From NCBI GenBank assembly GCA_013823855.1, contig PNMW01000021.1, forward strand, positions 62,001 through 126,000: a DNA stretch of 64,000 bases. The letters run 5' to 3'. The notes under the pieces are model-generated. The model made no database searches, had not been told where the DNA came from, and saw only the letters and a program-made list of their open reading frames with translations. Below, in pieces: positions 1 through 7,929 of this stretch. Position 1 is the stretch's first letter. Every line of letters starts with the position of its first letter. This DNA comes from Lysobacteraceae bacterium. Its GTDB lineage: Bacteria > Pseudomonadota > Gammaproteobacteria > Nevskiales > Nevskiaceae. The position numbers were made by a program, and so were the translations under genes.

Positions 1-938
1 CGCTGCTGCGGGCGATCGAAGCCTGCGTGCGCTACGAACGCGGCGAGCTGGCGATCGTCGAAGGCCTGCTCGGCGAAGTGCTCGACGTGCTGCCCGAGCT
101 TGGCGTCGTCGATGTGATGGCCTTCGGTTTCACCGCCGCGGCCCGGATGCGCGGCAGCAGCGGCAATTTCGGTGCGGCGCTGGATCTGCTGTCGGAAGCC
201 GAGCAGGTCGGCCTGCGCCTGGACCTGCCACGGCTGGTGACGCTGATGCAGGCGGAGCGCGCCTTGCTGCTGCTGCGCGCCGGCTCGACCCTGCGCGCCC
301 GCGCGCTGCTCGATGCAATTCCGCCGCGCGATGCCGCCACCGCGCCGATCCGCCTGCTGCGCGGCCGGCTGGCGATCGCCGAAGGCGAGCCGGCGGCGGC
401 ACTGCGCCTGCTCGAGCCGGTGCAGGCCGAAGCCCGCGCCGATCAGCGCCTGCTGCTGCAGTGCGAGGCGCTGCTGCTGCGCGCCCAGGCCGAAGACCTG
501 CTCGGCAACGAGCCGCAGGCGCTGGCGGCGATCGGCGAAGCGCTGGAACTGGCCGGCAGCGAAGGCTATGTCCGCAGCCTGATCGACGACCGGCGGGCGC
601 TGGCGGCGCTGGCCCAGCGCTGGCTCGATGCCGACCTGGCGGCGCCGCAGACGGCACGCGCACTGGCCCGCCAGCTGGCCGGCGATCGCAACGCCGATCC
701 GGCCGACCTCAGCAGCCCGGCGCGCGCCAAGGCCGCCGCCGCGGTGACCCTGAATCCGCGCCAGCGCGCGATCCTGGTACTGCTCAACCAGGGGCTCAGC
801 AATTCCCAGCTCGCCGAGCGCTGCCTGCTCTCGGAAAGCACGGTGAAGTGGTATCTGCACCACCTGTACGAAACCTTCGGGGTCGCCAACCGCACGGCGC
901 TGCTGCGCGCCGTGCGGGAGCAGGGGCTGGTGCTCTGA
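1..938 (+). CDS. LuxR-family (MalT-like) transcriptional regulator, C-terminal part
   Basis: The reading frame is open from the left window edge (frame starting at base 3), so the gene begins outside the window. The visible roughly 310 residues are Ala/Leu-rich helical repeats of the TPR type found in MalT-like regulators, ending in a LuxR/GerE helix-turn-helix (LNPRQRAILVLL, then SESTVKWYLHHLYETF) over the last 65 residues. Such proteins are large ATP-dependent activators; the nucleotide-binding part would lie upstream. It converges on the ferredoxin gene with 34 bases between the stops. Its target is unknown; regulation of the adjacent P450/ferredoxin genes is possible but not shown. The first internal GTG (27) is probably not the true start. 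Confidence 0.85.
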   Translation, partial: LLRAIEACVRYERGELAIVEGLLGEVLDVLPELGVVDVMAFGFTAAARMRGSSGNFGAALDLLSEAEQVGLRLDLPRLVTLMQAERALLLLRAGSTLRARALLDAIPPRDAATAPIRLLRGRLAIAEGEPAAALRLLEPVQAEARADQRLLLQCEALLLRAQAEDLLGNEPQALAAIGEALELAGSEGYVRSLIDDRRALAALAQRWLDADLAAPQTARALARQLAGDRNADPADLSSPARAKAAAAVTLNPRQRAILVLLNQGLSNSQLAERCLLSESTVKWYLHHLYETFGVANRTALLRAVREQGLVL

Positions 939-972
939 ACCGCCCCGCGCCGGCAGCGCGATGCGGCGGGTG

Positions 973-1293
973 TCAGTGCTGGCTGACCGGGGTGCGCACC
1001 TCGATGCCATCGAGTGCGGCGCTGTAGCGGATCTGGCAGGCCAGCCGCGAGCTGGGCTCGGGATCGGACACCGCTTCGAGCATCGCCCGCTCGTCCTTGC
1101 CGACCGGCGTCAGCTTCGACAGCCAGGGCTCGAGGATGGTGACGTGGCAGGTGGCGCAGGCGCAGCTGCCGCCGCAGTCGGCGTCGATGCCGGGCACGCC
1201 GTTGCCGACGGCGGCTTCCATCAGCGATTCGCCGTCGACGCCGGGGACTTCGCGCCGGGTGCCGCTGTGGTCGATGAAGATGATCTTGGACAT
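973..1293 (-). CDS. 2Fe-2S ferredoxin, P450 redox partner type
   Basis: A 106-residue putidaredoxin/adrenodoxin-like ferredoxin. The cluster ligands fit C40-x5-C46-x2-C49 and C86 (ADCGGSCACATCH, LACQI). The start at 1293 (MSKIIFIDHSG) is chosen because homology begins there and a GGAG lies just upstream; a longer in-frame extension to 1419 has no family similarity. It is downstream of the CYP153 gene on the same strand, which matches the known CYP153-ferredoxin pairing for electron transfer to the heme. The matching FAD ferredoxin reductase is not in the window. An intrinsic terminator sits between the two genes. Confidence 0.93.
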   Translation of the reverse strand: MSKIIFIDHSGTRREVPGVDGESLMEAAVGNGVPGIDADCGGSCACATCHVTILEPWLSKLTPVGKDERAMLEAVSDPEPSSRLACQIRYSAALDGIEVRTPVSQH

Positions 1294-1345
1294 CGGGACG
1301 GGGGACTCCAGGGCGCCGTGCGGCACCCGATCAGGATGGGGAAGG

Positions 1346-1380
1346 AAAAAAATCGGCGATCGGCACCACGCCGACCGCCG
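1346..1380 (-). terminator. Intrinsic terminator between CYP153 and ferredoxin genes
   Basis: Read on the minus strand, two 11-base arms (1380-1370 and 1364-1354) pair with one G-T wobble around the 5-base loop GTGGT. They are followed by a run of seven T (1352-1346). It begins 8 bases after the P450 stop codon, so it would end most P450 transcripts before the ferredoxin. Confidence 0.8.
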
Positions 1381-1387
1381 CAGGGGA

Positions 1388-2656
1388 TCAGCGGTGAATC
1401 CGCACCGGCAGCGATTCATAGCCCTTGACGAACGGCGAGGCGACCCGCCTCGGCTCGCCCATCACCTCGATCTGGCCGGGCCGCGGCCAGCGCTGCAGCA
1501 GCTCTTCCCAGAGGATCTTCAGCTGCAGTTCGGCCAGCCGGTTGCCGACGCAGCGGTGCACGCCGAAGCCGAACGACAGGTGCTGGCGGGCGCGGGCACG
1601 GTCGGCGATGAAGCGGTCCGGCTGGTCGATCGACTCCGGGTCGCGGTTGCCGGAGACGTACCACATGATCACCTTGTCGCCGGCCTTGATGGTCTTGCCG
1701 CCGAGTTCGGCATCGACCACCGCGGTGCGGCGCATGTGGGCGAGCGGGGTCTGCCAGCGGATGATTTCCGAGATCATCGAGCTGCCGATGATCGCCGGGT
1801 TCGCGCACAGCTTGGCGTACTCGGCCGGGTTCTGGTGCAGGGCGATCAGGCCGCCGGTCATCGAATTGCGGGTGGTGTCGTTGCCGCCGACGATCAGCAG
1901 CATCAGGTTGCCGAGGAACTCCTCGGGGGTCATCGACCGGGTGCGCGGATCGTGCGCCATCATCGACAGCAGATCGGTCTTCGGCGGCGCCTGGATCCGC
2001 TCGACCCACAGCCTGCCGAAGTACTGGGCGCATTCGCCGAGCAGGCGCATGCGTTCTTCTTCGGTCTCGACGATGCCGCCGGGGCCGGGAATGGTGGTGG
2101 CGAGATCGGACCAGAACGGCAGCTTGTCGCGATCCTCGAACGGGAAATCGAACAGGGTCGCCAGCATCTGGGTGGTCAGGTTGATCGACACCCGCTGTAC
2201 CCAGTCGAAGGTTTCGCCGACCGGCAGCTGATCGAGCGCGGCCGCAGTGCGGCTGCGGATCAGGGCTTCCATGCGCATCAGGTTGTCGGGCGCGACGATC
2301 GGCTGCACGACCTTGCGCTTCTCGTCGTGGATCGGCGGATCCATGGCGATGAACATCGGCAGGAAGGCGACCTTGTTGGTCTCGAAGATGGTGATGCCGC
2401 CATAGCGGAACTCGGAGGAAAAGATCTCCGGATGCGTCTCCACTTCCATGATGTCCTTGTACTTGGTCACCGACCAATACGGCCCGAACAGGCTTTTCGC
2501 GCAGTAGTGCACCGGATCTTCGCGGCGCAGCCGGGCGAAGTACGGCCAGAAGCTGTCGCTGGCCCAGAGTTCGGGATTGGAGACGTCGATCTGGTCCAGC
2601 GGAACGTCATGGGCCGGATCGTGGGTCTGGGGACTGGCCGCCATCACTGCATTCAT
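1388..2656 (-). CDS. Cytochrome P450, CYP153 family (alkane/fatty-acid terminal hydroxylase)
   Basis: A 422-residue soluble class I P450. Visible landmarks are the I-helix oxygen-binding segment VGGNDTT (256-262), ExxR E297/R300, and the heme loop FGFGVHRCVG with the thiolate ligand C369. The N-terminal PLDQIDVSNPELW, the stretch EIIRWQTPLAHMRRTA and the C-terminal VKGYESLPVRI match what I know of CYP153, which hydroxylates the terminal carbon of n-alkanes and fatty acids using ferredoxin and a reductase. The start at 2656 is supported by GAGAGGAG 6 bases upstream; the frame runs open further up but without family similarity. It lies upstream of the ferredoxin gene. A near-perfect palindrome about 105 bases upstream of the start codon may be an operator. 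Confidence 0.94.
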   Translation of the reverse strand: MNAVMAASPQTHDPAHDVPLDQIDVSNPELWASDSFWPYFARLRREDPVHYCAKSLFGPYWSVTKYKDIMEVETHPEIFSSEFRYGGITIFETNKVAFLPMFIAMDPPIHDEKRKVVQPIVAPDNLMRMEALIRSRTAAALDQLPVGETFDWVQRVSINLTTQMLATLFDFPFEDRDKLPFWSDLATTIPGPGGIVETEEERMRLLGECAQYFGRLWVERIQAPPKTDLLSMMAHDPRTRSMTPEEFLGNLMLLIVGGNDTTRNSMTGGLIALHQNPAEYAKLCANPAIIGSSMISEIIRWQTPLAHMRRTAVVDAELGGKTIKAGDKVIMWYVSGNRDPESIDQPDRFIADRARARQHLSFGFGVHRCVGNRLAELQLKILWEELLQRWPRPGQIEVMGEPRRVASPFVKGYESLPVRIHR

Positions 2657-2762
2657 CGTGCGCTCCTCTCGTGCTGTCGCTCTCGTTGTCGGGTCCGGCG
2701 GCGCCCGCGGCACCCGCCGTCCCGGTTGGCGCGGCAGTGTCGAACGTCGCAGCGGCGACGTC

Positions 2763-2780
2763 ACCGATCGAACGATCAGT
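2763..2780. promoter_or_regulatory. 18-base near-palindrome upstream of CYP153 (candidate operator)
   Basis: Minus strand reads ACTGATCGTTCGATCGGT: arms of 8 bases around a central TT with one mismatched pair, including the perfect core GATCG-TT-CGATC. Size and symmetry suit a TetR-type dimer. It lies 107 bases upstream of the P450 start codon. Function is inferred from symmetry and position only. Confidence 0.35.
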
Positions 2781-2822
2781 CGCGCCCGCCGTGCGCTGGC
2801 GCCACCCTCGACGGCCAGCGCG

Positions 2823-3521
2823 CTAGGCGCCGGTACCGGCGAACAGCGCGGCGATCTCGCGCTTGGGCAGCGCCGCGATCCGCGCCGGCCGCTCGGCTTC
2901 GCAGCGCGGGCAGCGGCACAGGAACTGGAAATCCTTGAGCAGCTGCTGGTTGCGGGCGAACCAGTCGAGCGCCAGGAACGATTCGTCGCCGAGGTAGTTC
3001 CAGCAGATCGCGTCGCCGCTGCGGATCGGCCGGGTCGCCAGCAGCAGTTCGGCCAGCGGCTGCTTCGGCGTGGCGCCGAGCCGGGCGTTCGGATCGCAGG
3101 AATGATTGGAGCGGCTGACGATCGGCCAGATGCCGTAGCCGATCACCCCGCCCTGCGCGTAGCGGATGTTGTTGGCCGCCACCCGGTGATAGAGCTGGGC
3201 CAGCTTCTTCGGGTTGCGCCGGTACTTGCGGGCCAGGGCCTCCAGCGTCGCCCGATCGCCGCTGCCGAGCGTCCAGGTGCTCAGCTTGAGATCTTCGGCG
3301 CTGACCCGGGCATAGGTCTCGTCGGTGGCGAGAATCGACTCCAGCAGCAGCATCGGCGCCTCGTCGTCCTCGTCGGCGTCGATGGTCACGAAGGCGATCG
3401 GATACTCGGCCGCCAGCAGCGCGCCGGTCTCGGCATCGGCCGAGGCCACCAGCTGCATCTCGCCACCCCAGCGGGCGATCCGGACCAACGGCGCGTAGGG
3501 CGCAGGCACGGGCGCGCTCAT
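2823..3521 (-). CDS. SET-domain protein (SMYD-like lysine methyltransferase fold)
   Basis: A 232-residue protein with the SET signature NHSCDPN (139-145), a following WNY (174-176) in the position of the catalytic-tyrosine strand, and a C-terminal post-SET-like CRCPRC cluster (C202, C204, C207) that with C142 could bind zinc. SET proteins transfer methyl from S-adenosylmethionine to lysine. There is no MYND finger and no signal peptide. The start codon overlaps the stop of a 10-codon leader ORF (ATGA), and the gene has no good ribosome site of its own. It is 166 bases upstream of the P450 on the same strand; no functional link is evident. The substrate is unknown. Confidence 0.85.
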   Translation of the reverse strand: MSAPVPAPYAPLVRIARWGGEMQLVASADAETGALLAAEYPIAFVTIDADEDDEAPMLLLESILATDETYARVSAEDLKLSTWTLGSGDRATLEALARKYRRNPKKLAQLYHRVAANNIRYAQGGVIGYGIWPIVSRSNHSCDPNARLGATPKQPLAELLLATRPIRSGDAICWNYLGDESFLALDWFARNQQLLKDFQFLCRCPRCEAERPARIAALPKREIAALFAGTGA

Positions 3522-3550
3522 CGCGGCAACAGCATCTTGACGACCAGCAT
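3518..3550 (-). CDS. Putative 10-residue leader ORF upstream of the SET gene
   Basis: ATG at 3550 encodes MLVVKMLLPR and stops at a TGA that shares bases with the SET-gene ATG. It is preceded by GAAGGAAG at a good ribosome-binding distance, whereas the SET start itself lacks one. This suggests translational coupling of the SET protein. No homology can be judged at this length. Confidence 0.4.
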   Translation of the reverse strand: MLVVKMLLPR

Positions 3551-3746
3551 GGAGCGGGCTTCCTTCGCGGAACGATCGGGCGGCCGCAGTCTAGCCGCCG
3601 GGCGGTGCGGGGTGCCCGCGAAACTGACTGATCCGGCAGTCAGAGCCGCTCCGGAGATTTGCGTAGGCTCGGGCCAGGCGCCGCTTCGGACCCCCTGCCC
3701 TGCGCCCCCACGCAGGCCCGGACCGGCGCCACCGATTACCTGCACC

Positions 3747-4712
3747 ATGGCCAACGGACGACCAGTGATGCCCAGCCTCGAATCGCGGTTGACGGTGTGG
3801 TGGATGCGCTGGGCCCGGCACCGCCGGCAGCGGGTGGCGAAACGCGGCACGCCGCAACCGGTGCAGCCGGCAGCGCCTTCGGCCCGCCACCGGCGACAGG
3901 CGCGGATCACGCTGGCGCCGCTCGACGGCCACCCGGTGTACCGCGTTGCACCGACCGGGCGCAGCGGCGAGCCGGCACCGGCCGGCCGCATCCTGTACCT
4001 GCACGGCGGCGCCTATGTGCGGCCGATCAACCGCCACCACTGGAACTTCGTCGTCGATCTGGCCGGCCGCAGCGGCTGCGAGATCGTGGTGCCGCTGTAT
4101 CCGCTGGCACCGCGCCACAACGGCCTGACCGCCTTCGACTTCGTCAGCCGGCTGTATCGCCGCGAGAGCGCCGACCTGCGGCCGCTGATCCTGATGGGCG
4201 ATTCCGCGGGCGGCGGGCTGGCGCTGGCGCTGGCCGGCTGGATTCGCGACCAGTCGCTGCCGGCGGCGCGGCAGCTGGTGCTGCTGTCGCCGTGGCTGGA
4301 TGTCGAGATTCCGCATCCGCAGGCGCTGCAGCTGCAGGCAGCGGACCCGATGCTGACGCTCGACGGCCTGCGCCGCGCCGGCCGTGCCTATGCCGGCCCG
4401 CTCGGCGGCGCCCACCCGGTGATCAGCCCGGCACGCAGTGATCCGCGCGGCCTGCCGCCGATGGCGATCCATGTCGGCGGTCGCGAACTGATCGGCCCCG
4501 ACGTGATCGACTACGCGGTGCGCGTCAGGGCGCTGGGCGGCAGCGTCGAACTGAACCGGGTGCCGGCGATGATGCATGTCTGGCCGCTGCTCGGCTTCCC
4601 GGAAGCGCTGGCCGCCCGGGCGCTGATCGCGCGGCAGCTGCGCACCGCGCTTGGCGAGCCGCCGTTGCCGGCGGCCTCGTCGTCCGGCCAGCCGGTCGGC
4701 GCCGCGGCCTGA
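3747..4712 (+). CDS. Alpha/beta hydrolase, HSL-type esterase/lipase
   Basis: 321 residues with the hormone-sensitive-lipase family signatures: oxyanion-hole motif HGGAY (86-90), nucleophile elbow GDSAGG (Ser153), a likely acid in the GPDVIDY segment (near D252), and the catalytic His in MMHVWP (H277). Family members hydrolyse short- to medium-chain acyl esters. No signal peptide, so probably cytoplasmic. The ATG at 3747 is taken as the start; ATG 3768 is an alternative, and the frame is open much further upstream without family similarity. The gene is monocistronic on the plus strand and converges with the NmrA-like gene 30 bases downstream. Confidence 0.9.
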   Translation: MANGRPVMPSLESRLTVWWMRWARHRRQRVAKRGTPQPVQPAAPSARHRRQARITLAPLDGHPVYRVAPTGRSGEPAPAGRILYLHGGAYVRPINRHHWNFVVDLAGRSGCEIVVPLYPLAPRHNGLTAFDFVSRLYRRESADLRPLILMGDSAGGGLALALAGWIRDQSLPAARQLVLLSPWLDVEIPHPQALQLQAADPMLTLDGLRRAGRAYAGPLGGAHPVISPARSDPRGLPPMAIHVGGRELIGPDVIDYAVRVRALGGSVELNRVPAMMHVWPLLGFPEALAARALIARQLRTALGEPPLPAASSSGQPVGAAA

Positions 4713-4742
4713 GCCAGGCGAGCGCCGCAGCGCCGGTGCGGC

Positions 4743-5576
4743 TCAGCGCCAGGCGTCGCGGAAGTCGCGGGCGTAGTCGGCGAACCGGCGCGGCGCCTGA
4801 CCGGTGATCGTCGCCACCGCATCGGTGATGCGCTCGGCATGGCCGAGCTTGAAGTAGCCGAGGATCAGGTTCAGGAAAGCGGCGTAGTCCGGCGGCAGGC
4901 CGGCCGCCAGCAGGCCGGCCAGCATCTGCTCCGGGCTGATCTCGGTGTAGCGGATGTCGCGACCGGCTTCGCGGCTCAGCAGCACGGCGACCTCGTCGTG
5001 GTTCAGCGCTTCCGGCCCGGTCAGGTCGAAGGCCTGACCGGCCTGCAGATCGCCGACCAGCAGCTCGGCGGCGACCTCGGCGATGTCGCGGGCATCGATG
5101 AAGCTGCCGCGCGCGGCGCCGGTCGGCAGCAGGATCCGGCCCTGCTCGCGGATGCCGTGCAGCCAGAAGGTGTTGAAGTTCTGCATGAACCAGTTCGGCC
5201 GGATGACGTTCCAGGCCAGCCCCGACGCCTCCAGCTGCAGCTCGGTGCGGCGCAGCGGCGAGGTCGGATCGGCGTCGGCGCCCATCGCGCTCATCAGCAC
5301 CAGCTTGCCGAGCCCGGCGGCCTGAGCCGTGTCGATGAAACCGCCGAGCAGCGCGTGCTGGTCGGCATGGCCCGGCGGCGCCAGCAGGAACGCGGCATCG
5401 GCGCCGCGCAGCGCGGCCGTCAGGCCTTCGCCGGTGACCAGGTTCAGATGGACATCGTCGGCGCTGGCCACCGGACGGCTGGTGGCGCGCAACACCTGCC
5501 GACCGCGCCGCTGCAGCGCCTTGACCAGCGAGGAACCGACCGTGCCGTGGGCGCCGACAACCAGGATCTTGGACAT
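4743..5576 (-). CDS. NmrA-like NAD(P)-binding protein (atypical SDR)
   Basis: 277 residues beginning with a Rossmann nucleotide-binding motif (VVGAHGTVGSSL, residues 6-17) followed by features of the NmrA/HSCARG group: FLLAPPG, LVLMSAMGAD and the substrate-region RPNWFMQNF. The usual YxxxK catalytic pair of classical SDRs is absent, as is common in this group, which includes redox sensors and quinone or NAD(P)H-dependent reductases. It is divergently transcribed from the AraC-type regulator at 5687 across a 110-base gap; such AraC-type regulators often control the neighbouring oxidoreductase gene, which is my inference here. Confidence 0.88.
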   Translation of the reverse strand: MSKILVVGAHGTVGSSLVKALQRRGRQVLRATSRPVASADDVHLNLVTGEGLTAALRGADAAFLLAPPGHADQHALLGGFIDTAQAAGLGKLVLMSAMGADADPTSPLRRTELQLEASGLAWNVIRPNWFMQNFNTFWLHGIREQGRILLPTGAARGSFIDARDIAEVAAELLVGDLQAGQAFDLTGPEALNHDEVAVLLSREAGRDIRYTEISPEQMLAGLLAAGLPPDYAAFLNLILGYFKLGHAERITDAVATITGQAPRRFADYARDFRDAWR

Positions 5577-5686
5577 TTCTTACTCCGGAAGAGGATGGAC
5601 AGTGCGGTGATTCTGTCGGCCCTGATCCGAACGATGAATGGCTTCAAGTTCAATTATGATGTCTGTGCGTCCGCAATCGACGCCCG

Positions 5687-6676
5687 ATGAGACATGCCAT
5701 GGACCTGCTCGCCGATCTCCTCCACCAAGCCGGCCTGCGCCGCCGGCTGCTGCACGCGCGCGAACTGCCGGCGAGCGCGGTGCTGCGCTTTCCCTGCGAG
5801 CGCAGCATCGGCTTCCATGTCGTGCTGGCCGGCCCGCTGTGGCTGCACGCCGATGGCCTGGCGGCGCCGCTGCAGCTGCAGACCGGCGATATCGCGCTGA
5901 TGGCGCGCGGCTGCGAGCACCGCATCGCCCGGCAGGCCTCGCTGGCCGGCCTGACCGAACGGGCGATGTCGGTCGCCGATCCGGCGGCGGCCGGCGGCGA
6001 GGCAGCGGTCCCGGCGCTGATCAGCGGCGCCTACCAGCTGTGGAACCGGCCGGTGCATCCGTTCTTCGCCGCCCTGCCGGGCTGGCATCTGCTGCGCGCC
6101 GAAGCGATTCCGCGGCTCGGGCCGATGTCGCTGGCGCTATCGCTGCTGAGCCCGGAAGCAGGCAGCCCGTCGGCCGGTGCCGGCATCGCGCTGCATGCCC
6201 TGACCGACCTGCTGTTCGTCTACCTGATGCGCGACCTGCTGGCGCAGCACGCGCCGGTCGCCGGCTTCCCGCCGAGCCCGCGCGACGATGCCGTGCGCCG
6301 CGCCGTCGCCCTGATGCACGCCGACTGCGCCACCGCCTGGACGCTGGACACTCTGGCCCATGCGGTCGGCCTGTCGCGGACCTTGCTGGCCGAGCGCTTC
6401 CGGGTGGCGATGGGCGACACGCCGCTGAACTATCTGCGCAGCGTGCGGCTGCAGCAGGCGATGCGGCTGCTGGTCGATACCGAGGACAAGCTGGAACAGG
6501 TGGCGATGCGGGTCGGCTACCAGGATGCATTCAGCTTTTCCAAGGCCTTCAAGCGGCTGGTCGGCGCCTCGCCCGGCGAGTTCCGCCGCCGCGACGCCGA
6601 GGAGCGCGAGCACCCCTGGCGCTTCGCGCGCAGCGAAGCGATCGCCCTGCCCCCCTCCGCCGAAGCCCGGCCCTGA
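5687..6676 (+). CDS. AraC-family transcriptional regulator with N-terminal cupin domain
   Basis: 329 residues. The N-terminal part (about 20-190) is a cupin-like sensor (LQTGDIALMARGCEHRI), of the cupin type common in AraC regulators paired with oxidoreductases. The C-terminal about 100 residues hold the double helix-turn-helix, including LSRTLLAERFRVAMGDTPLNYL and VGYQDAFSFSKAFKRLVGASPGEF segments. ATG 5687 gives MRHAMDLLADLL; ATG 5699 is an equally possible start. It is divergent from the NmrA-like gene, the likeliest target. The ligand is unknown. Confidence 0.92.
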   Translation: MRHAMDLLADLLHQAGLRRRLLHARELPASAVLRFPCERSIGFHVVLAGPLWLHADGLAAPLQLQTGDIALMARGCEHRIARQASLAGLTERAMSVADPAAAGGEAAVPALISGAYQLWNRPVHPFFAALPGWHLLRAEAIPRLGPMSLALSLLSPEAGSPSAGAGIALHALTDLLFVYLMRDLLAQHAPVAGFPPSPRDDAVRRAVALMHADCATAWTLDTLAHAVGLSRTLLAERFRVAMGDTPLNYLRSVRLQQAMRLLVDTEDKLEQVAMRVGYQDAFSFSKAFKRLVGASPGEFRRRDAEEREHPWRFARSEAIALPPSAEARP

Positions 6677-6714
6677 TCCCGGCCCCGATTCCAGCTCGGG
6701 CACCGGGGCCGCCG

Positions 6715-7824
6715 TCACCCCGCCCGCGAGTCCGAGCGTGCCGCCAGCCAGGCGCCGACTTCCGGCCAGATCGCCTGCGGCGCCTGACTGCCGGAGACGA
6801 TCGCCATGTGGCCGCCCGGCACGTCCAGCACCCGGATGTCGGTGCTGGCGACCAGGCGCAGCAGCGCCTTCGCGCAGGCCGGCGTGACGATCGGATCGCC
6901 GCGGCCGGCGACCAGCAGCAGGCTGGCGGTGATCGCCGACAGGCGGGTGTCGCTGCCGGGCATCGGCAGGCGCCCGTCGGCGAGCCGGTTGTCGGTCCAC
7001 AGGTACTGGACCACGTCCTGGATCACGCCGCCCGGGTAGGCGACCATGTCGTCGAGAAACGCGGCGTTGGTGGCGTGCGCGGCGACCTTGTCGCGATCGT
7101 CGAGCGCCGCCAGCAGGTCGAGATACGGACGCAGGCTGGCAACCGGCGCGGTCAGCTTGTAGAGCACGCTGTTGAACCAGCCCGGCGCCCGCCACCAGCG
7201 CGGCGCGGTGGCATGCGGACGCAGCGCCGGCAGCCGGCCGAGGCGGCGCACGACCCGGCTGATCCGCCGGTACTGCTGCCCGAGCAGGCCGTTGTCGTGG
7301 TAATCGCAGGGCGCGCCGACCAGCACCAGATTGCGGATCTCCGGATCGCCGCTCCACGCCGTGTAGGCATAGGCGAACAGGCCGCCGAAGCTCCATCCAT
7401 GCAGCGATAGCGCCGGGTGGCCAGCATGGGCGCGGACCCGCGCCAGCAGCGCCGGCAGCCATTCGGTGATGTAAGTCGACAGCCGCCAGTGATCCTGCGC
7501 CGGACCCGGACGGCCCCAGTCGATCAGGTACACCCGGAAGCCGCGCGCCAAAAGGTCAGCGACTAGGCTGCGTTCCGGGAACAGGTCGTAGATCGACATG
7601 TTGACCGCCAGCGGCGCGACCAGCACCACCGGCACGGCATGCGCCACGGCGACACCCGGCAGCGGCAGGTAGGCGCGCAGGCGGACGATGCCGTCCTCGT
7701 GGATCAGCCGGTACGGCGTGCGTTCGGACTGCACCAGCTGGCGCGCGTCGAACAGGCGGTCACGCAGGTTGACGAGGCGGCGCGCGGCGCGGGCCGGTCG
7801 GCGGGATTTCGGGACGGCGGACAT
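6715..7824 (-). CDS. PhaC-like alpha/beta hydrolase with serine nucleophile
   Basis: 369 residues resembling class III polyhydroxyalkanoate synthase subunits and related hydrolases: VPVVLVAPLAVNMSIYDL, the core YLIDWGRPG, nucleophile elbow LHGWSFGG, acid in GRGDPIV, and His in PGGHMAIVSGS. True PHA synthases use cysteine in the G-x-C-x-G box; here the residue is Ser145, so hydrolase or depolymerase activity is more likely than polymer synthesis. The start at 7824 (MSAVPKSRR) is preferred over 7878. The gene stands alone on the minus strand, with a 17-base perfect palindrome 54 bases upstream of its start codon. Confidence 0.85.
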   Translation of the reverse strand: MSAVPKSRRPARAARRLVNLRDRLFDARQLVQSERTPYRLIHEDGIVRLRAYLPLPGVAVAHAVPVVLVAPLAVNMSIYDLFPERSLVADLLARGFRVYLIDWGRPGPAQDHWRLSTYITEWLPALLARVRAHAGHPALSLHGWSFGGLFAYAYTAWSGDPEIRNLVLVGAPCDYHDNGLLGQQYRRISRVVRRLGRLPALRPHATAPRWWRAPGWFNSVLYKLTAPVASLRPYLDLLAALDDRDKVAAHATNAAFLDDMVAYPGGVIQDVVQYLWTDNRLADGRLPMPGSDTRLSAITASLLLVAGRGDPIVTPACAKALLRLVASTDIRVLDVPGGHMAIVSGSQAPQAIWPEVGAWLAARSDSRAG

Positions 7825-7877
7825 CGGCAGCGCATCTCGGCGACGGAAGGAAGTCGCGAATTGTGCACGATCGTTCA

Positions 7878-7894
7878 CTCGATCGCCGATCGAG
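7878..7894. repeat. 17-base perfect palindrome upstream of the PhaC-like gene
   Basis: CTCGATCG-C-CGATCGAG: two 8-base arms around one central base, in the gap between the M15-type gene stop (7930) and the PhaC-like gene start (7824). It could be an operator. One or two palindromes of this size are expected by chance in a window of this composition. Confidence 0.3.
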
Positions 7895-7929
7895 GCCAGC
7901 CGCCGATCGCGCGGCGTCCCTCCGCGGCG

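Noticed and set aside
2577..3746. Long open frame extending upstream of the HSL-type esterase
   Set aside because: The extension overlaps the SET gene on the other strand, is Arg/Gly-rich and has no family similarity; esterase homology begins after 3747.
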